The notes under the pieces were generated by a model that saw only the letters and a program-made list of their open reading frames with translations, ran no database searches and had not been told where the DNA came from. Position numbers and translations under genes: made by a program. Positions 61,619 through 64,000 of a stretch of DNA of 64,000 bases are shown here, piece by piece; within the stretch, counting starts at the first letter, position 1; each line of letters starts with the position of its first letter. Source of the stretch: Methanoculleus sp. (GTDB taxonomy: Archaea; Halobacteriota; Methanomicrobia; Methanomicrobiales; Methanoculleaceae). The stretch lies in contig JAHDQM010000027.1 of NCBI GenBank assembly GCA_018433835.1, forward strand, positions 1 through 64,000, given 5' to 3'.

Positions 61619-62065
61619 TCAAAGATACTCTTTCAGGTCCACCATCCTCGGGAGGTCGTCCTTCTTTACGGCTGCGGTCTCGACGACCGTATCCTCGATC
61701 ATAATGGGAGCCAGGTAGCGCAGAGCGATGGCTATGCCGTCGCTCGGGCGGCAGTCCATGATCTCGGTGCGCGACCCCTGCCGCAGAAGGAGTTTGGCGT
61801 AGAAGACTCCCTCCTCCAGGGAATCGATGTGCAGGGCATCGAGAACTATCTCAAAATTCCGAAAGAGCTCGACGATGAGGTCGTGGGTGATGGGGCGGGG
61901 AAGCATCTCGCTGTTGAGCGCGTTGCTGATCGAGATCGCCTCCCAGAGCCCGACATATATCGGTATCGTGCTGTCACCCCCGGCATCGAGGACGACGGTC
62001 GGCGCCGCTCCCATCTCGCTCACCGACATGAACACGCCCTGCACCCTGCAATTTTGAGCCGTCAT
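61619..62065 (-). CDS. Bifunctional nuclease family (DUF151) protein
   Basis: A 148-residue DUF151/BFN-domain protein: VVLDAGGDSTIPIYVGLWEAISI, RPITHDLIVELFRNFEIVLD, FYAKLLLRQGSRTEIMDCRPSDGIAIALR. ATG at 62065 with AGGTGATC is preferred over 62080. Members show DNase/RNase activity in plants; archaeal roles are unknown. Convergent with hisE. Confidence 0.85.
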   Translation of the reverse strand: MTAQNCRVQGVFMSVSEMGAAPTVVLDAGGDSTIPIYVGLWEAISISNALNSEMLPRPITHDLIVELFRNFEIVLDALHIDSLEEGVFYAKLLLRQGSRTEIMDCRPSDGIAIALRYLAPIMIEDTVVETAAVKKDDLPRMVDLKEYL

Positions 62066-62111
62066 GTGATCACCTGACATGAGCCTTCTGGCGTTTAAAC
62101 CTTGGGGTCAA

Positions 62112-63152
62112 TCATCGCCGTTTTTTGGCGCGGGCAAGATACTCACGCCGGACTATGACGAGACTCGAGAGCAGGCCGAGGAGGATGTTGAGATAGTAGA
62201 GGATCAGCCGCCAGAGGAGGACGAAGACGCCTACGATCGACGACGGGATGAAGAGGCTGTAGAGCGACGTGGCGCTGAGTTCCGCAACGCCCGAGCTTCC
62301 CGGCGTAAGCGGGATCATCATGATGATGGCGATGACGAGCTGGACGACGAACGACTCGATGAGGAACGGTGGCTGCCCGAGACCCACGAGAAGCAGCGAT
62401 GCGATGGCGAACTCCGAGAACCAGAAGAGTCCCGTGAAGAGAAGGCCCCATACGAGGCCGCTCTTGCCGTGGTTCACGAACTTGACAAGACCCTCGTTGA
62501 AGTTGTCCACCTCACAGTCGATCGTCTCCAGCAGGTGTTCGAGCCGCTTCAAACGCCAGTGACGGTCGATCCACCGCGACAGCCCTTTGAGCGCCCGTTT
62601 AAGGTGGTCAGGGTTCTTCACCGAGTAGACGAAGACCAGCACGAAGAGAGTGACGGAGATCCAGGCGGCGTACATCATGAGGCTCACCCCACTGAACCCG
62701 GAGGTGAGACTGCTCCAGTAACTGCCGAGGAAGAGCATGGCAAAGGCCCCGAGAGCCCCGAGTGCGATCCCGTCGAGAATCCGCTCCATAATGACGACGG
62801 CGGTGGCGTCCCCGACCGGGACGCCCGCCCGGTAGAGTTCGTGGACCCGGACCGGCTCGCCGCCCGCCTGCGACGGGGTGACCGCCGCAACGAGCATGTT
62901 CGCCAGCACCAGGTTCAGGCAGTGCCTGAAACGAACCCGGTACCCGAGCGACCCCGACATTTTCTGGATACGTAGCGCCCAGAACCCGAGCGAGACTATG
63001 TGGAGGAGGACGGCGAGAACCAGGTAGAGCGGGTTTACGCGGCTGAGGTACTCAATCGTCATCTCATCGACGGTGAAGTACAGGACACCGGCCATAACGA
63101 GAGCGCTAAAACTGATCGAGACGAGCAGCCACTTCCACTGAGACCTCTTCAT
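62112..63152 (-). CDS. Lysylphosphatidylglycerol-synthase-TM/UPF0104 (flippase-like) membrane protein
   Basis: A 346-residue protein with about eight spans, of the AglD/LPG_synthase_TM family: WLLVSISFSALVMAGVLYF, WALRIQKMSGSLGYRVRFRHC, LVAAVTPSQAGGEPVRVHELYRAGV (family signature), and MMIPLTPGSSGVAELSATSLY (second signature). Relatives act in lipid or glycolipid transfer. It lacks the catalytic domain of MprF. It lies 46 bp upstream of the DUF151 gene on the same strand. Confidence 0.85.
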   Translation of the reverse strand: MKRSQWKWLLVSISFSALVMAGVLYFTVDEMTIEYLSRVNPLYLVLAVLLHIVSLGFWALRIQKMSGSLGYRVRFRHCLNLVLANMLVAAVTPSQAGGEPVRVHELYRAGVPVGDATAVVIMERILDGIALGALGAFAMLFLGSYWSSLTSGFSGVSLMMYAAWISVTLFVLVFVYSVKNPDHLKRALKGLSRWIDRHWRLKRLEHLLETIDCEVDNFNEGLVKFVNHGKSGLVWGLLFTGLFWFSEFAIASLLLVGLGQPPFLIESFVVQLVIAIIMMIPLTPGSSGVAELSATSLYSLFIPSSIVGVFVLLWRLILYYLNILLGLLSSLVIVRREYLARAKKRR

Positions 63153-63525
63153 GCTCTACGCTCCCGGGCCAAGGGGCCGGACTTCGCAGACCCGGCCCTT
63201 CCGCTCCAGATCGGTATCCGCAGATCTTTTGCGGATTTTCGGGCAATCTCACGAGAAAAATACCCGAAATTGGTCTAATAAGGTATCGTGCAGATACTAT
63301 TTAACGATAATTTTTCTATAGCCAACAGAGGAATTTAAGGATTGTAATTCGGAGAACGGCGCCAGGTCCGAACCCGTTTTTCTGTCACACTACAGGTTGA
63401 ATCCTGAGGGGTGATAAATGTGATTCATCGGGGCCGCGCACCGGCAGCCCGGGATCCCTCACCCGTGGCGCCGTGCAACCTCCCGGCAAATTTGCCGGAA
63501 TGTTCGGATCGAAAAGAGGGTAGGG
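63153..63525. other. Intergenic, A/T-rich centre
   Basis: No gene or RNA recognised. The middle (63270-63350) is A/T-rich and could hold promoters for the flippase-like gene. Confidence 0.4.
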
Positions 63526-64000
63526 TTAGGCCTTCGCCGGCACGGTGAGTTTCTGCACCAGGGCGGTCCACTCCTCCGGCATCTCCTTGCGGATCCGGGC
63601 GAGCGCTTCCCGGAAGCGGGGGTCGTACGGGGTCGTCCGGGGAGTAGTAGAGCCCGGTCTGCTCGTCATACCCACTGGTCGCGTGGATAGTGCCGTCGAT
63701 GTGGAAGATCGGCGTCCGTGTAACCCCGGCGAGCGGCGGCACGCCCCACTCTACCGCCGGCAGCGCCAGGATGTCCTTGACGACTTCCCGGGGCGGCCGG
63801 CTCTGCCGCATCTGCCCCTTCGGAGATACCCGAGTCCATGTGATCAGGCGGTCGAGAATCCCGGACAGCTCCGCCTCCCCGATCACCTAGATGTACAGGT
63901 CTTTCTTCTCATCCAGGGCGGCCCGCACCAGTTGGGCTCCCCGGGCGAAGACCTCGGGCGGCTCGTTGTGCACCTGCAGCACGGCGAGGGCCTCTTCGGC
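63526..64000 (-). pseudogene. Primase-like mobile-element gene, decayed, runs off window
   Basis: The minus strand reads VHNEPPEVFARGAQLVRAAL, then KDLYI, an in-frame TAG (63887-63889), VIGEAELSGILDRLITW, ILALPAVEWGVPPLAGVTRT, IFHIDGTIHATSGYDEQTGLYY, and after a frameshift near 63640 DPRFREALARIRKEMPEEWT and a stop at 63526. The order resembles the linker between primase and helicase in phage or plasmid primase-helicases (PPLxG...TPxxxxDGT...GYDxxTGLY). The TAG replaces a probable Glu. Two lesions indicate a remnant of an integrated element. Confidence 0.6.

Overview
The window looks like the chromosome of a GC-rich methanogenic archaeon of the Methanomicrobiales, probably close to Methanoculleus. 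The grounds are: the methanogen-type nitrogenase order nifH-nifI1-nifI2-nifD-nifK-nifE-nifN behind a TATA box and GGAA-N6-TTCC (NrpR-type) operators; surface proteins with PGF-CTERM-like tails; an archaeal NusA-like KH protein; a family-X polymerase next to an ATP-dependent DNA ligase; a TreT-type trehalose synthase; and many A/T-rich TATA boxes close to start codons. The genus is an inference from gene content, not a search result.

Layout. 0-9.2 kb is an eroded accessory region: an IS transposase, two MNT-HEPN toxin-antitoxin cassettes (one cut short, one intact), HepT remnants, a frameshifted isoprenylcysteine-methyltransferase-like gene, a winged-helix regulator whose 3' end runs into a dispersed repeat, and small membrane proteins. 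9.4-15.8 kb holds membrane and small soluble proteins, a secreted propeller protein, a dead amino-acid permease and an acetolactate synthase. 16.2-27.0 kb is the nitrogen-fixation block: nifH-I1-I2-D-K-E-N, a [2Fe-2S] ferredoxin, an AnfO-family protein and modABC molybdate import, all on the + strand. 27-35.7 kb carries a broken MFS exporter, a small HTH protein and a set of exported lipoprotein and propeller proteins facing a membrane-anchored regulator. 35.8-51.2 kb is mostly housekeeping and stress genes (GNAT, MBL hydrolases, Hsp20, DEAD-box helicase, TreT, FkbM methyltransferase, FKBP isomerase, PolX, ligase, an aminotransferase/aldehyde dehydrogenase pair). 51.2-56.5 kb has an FHA-HTH protein / membrane Ser/Thr kinase / K+-channel operon and a SIMPL protein. 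56.5-57.4 kb is a gene-free block of hairpin repeats. 57.4-63.2 kb has MscS-DUF432, a PAS kinase without its usual phosphoacceptor His, a NusA-like protein, HisE, a bifunctional nuclease and a flippase-like protein. The right edge is a decayed primase-like gene from a mobile element.

How the genes work together. The nif block encodes the enzyme (H, D, K), cofactor scaffold (E, N), ammonium switch-off (I1, I2), probable electron or cofactor helpers (ferredoxin, AnfO) and molybdate supply (ModABC); nifB is not in the window. The most novel signals are the hairpin family whose stems change but stay complementary (56.5-57.3 kb, with a copy at 7.74 kb), a pair of GTTA-N8-TAAC operators in front of the winged-helix regulator, the FHA/kinase/channel operon, and the pile-up of decaying MNT-HEPN modules.
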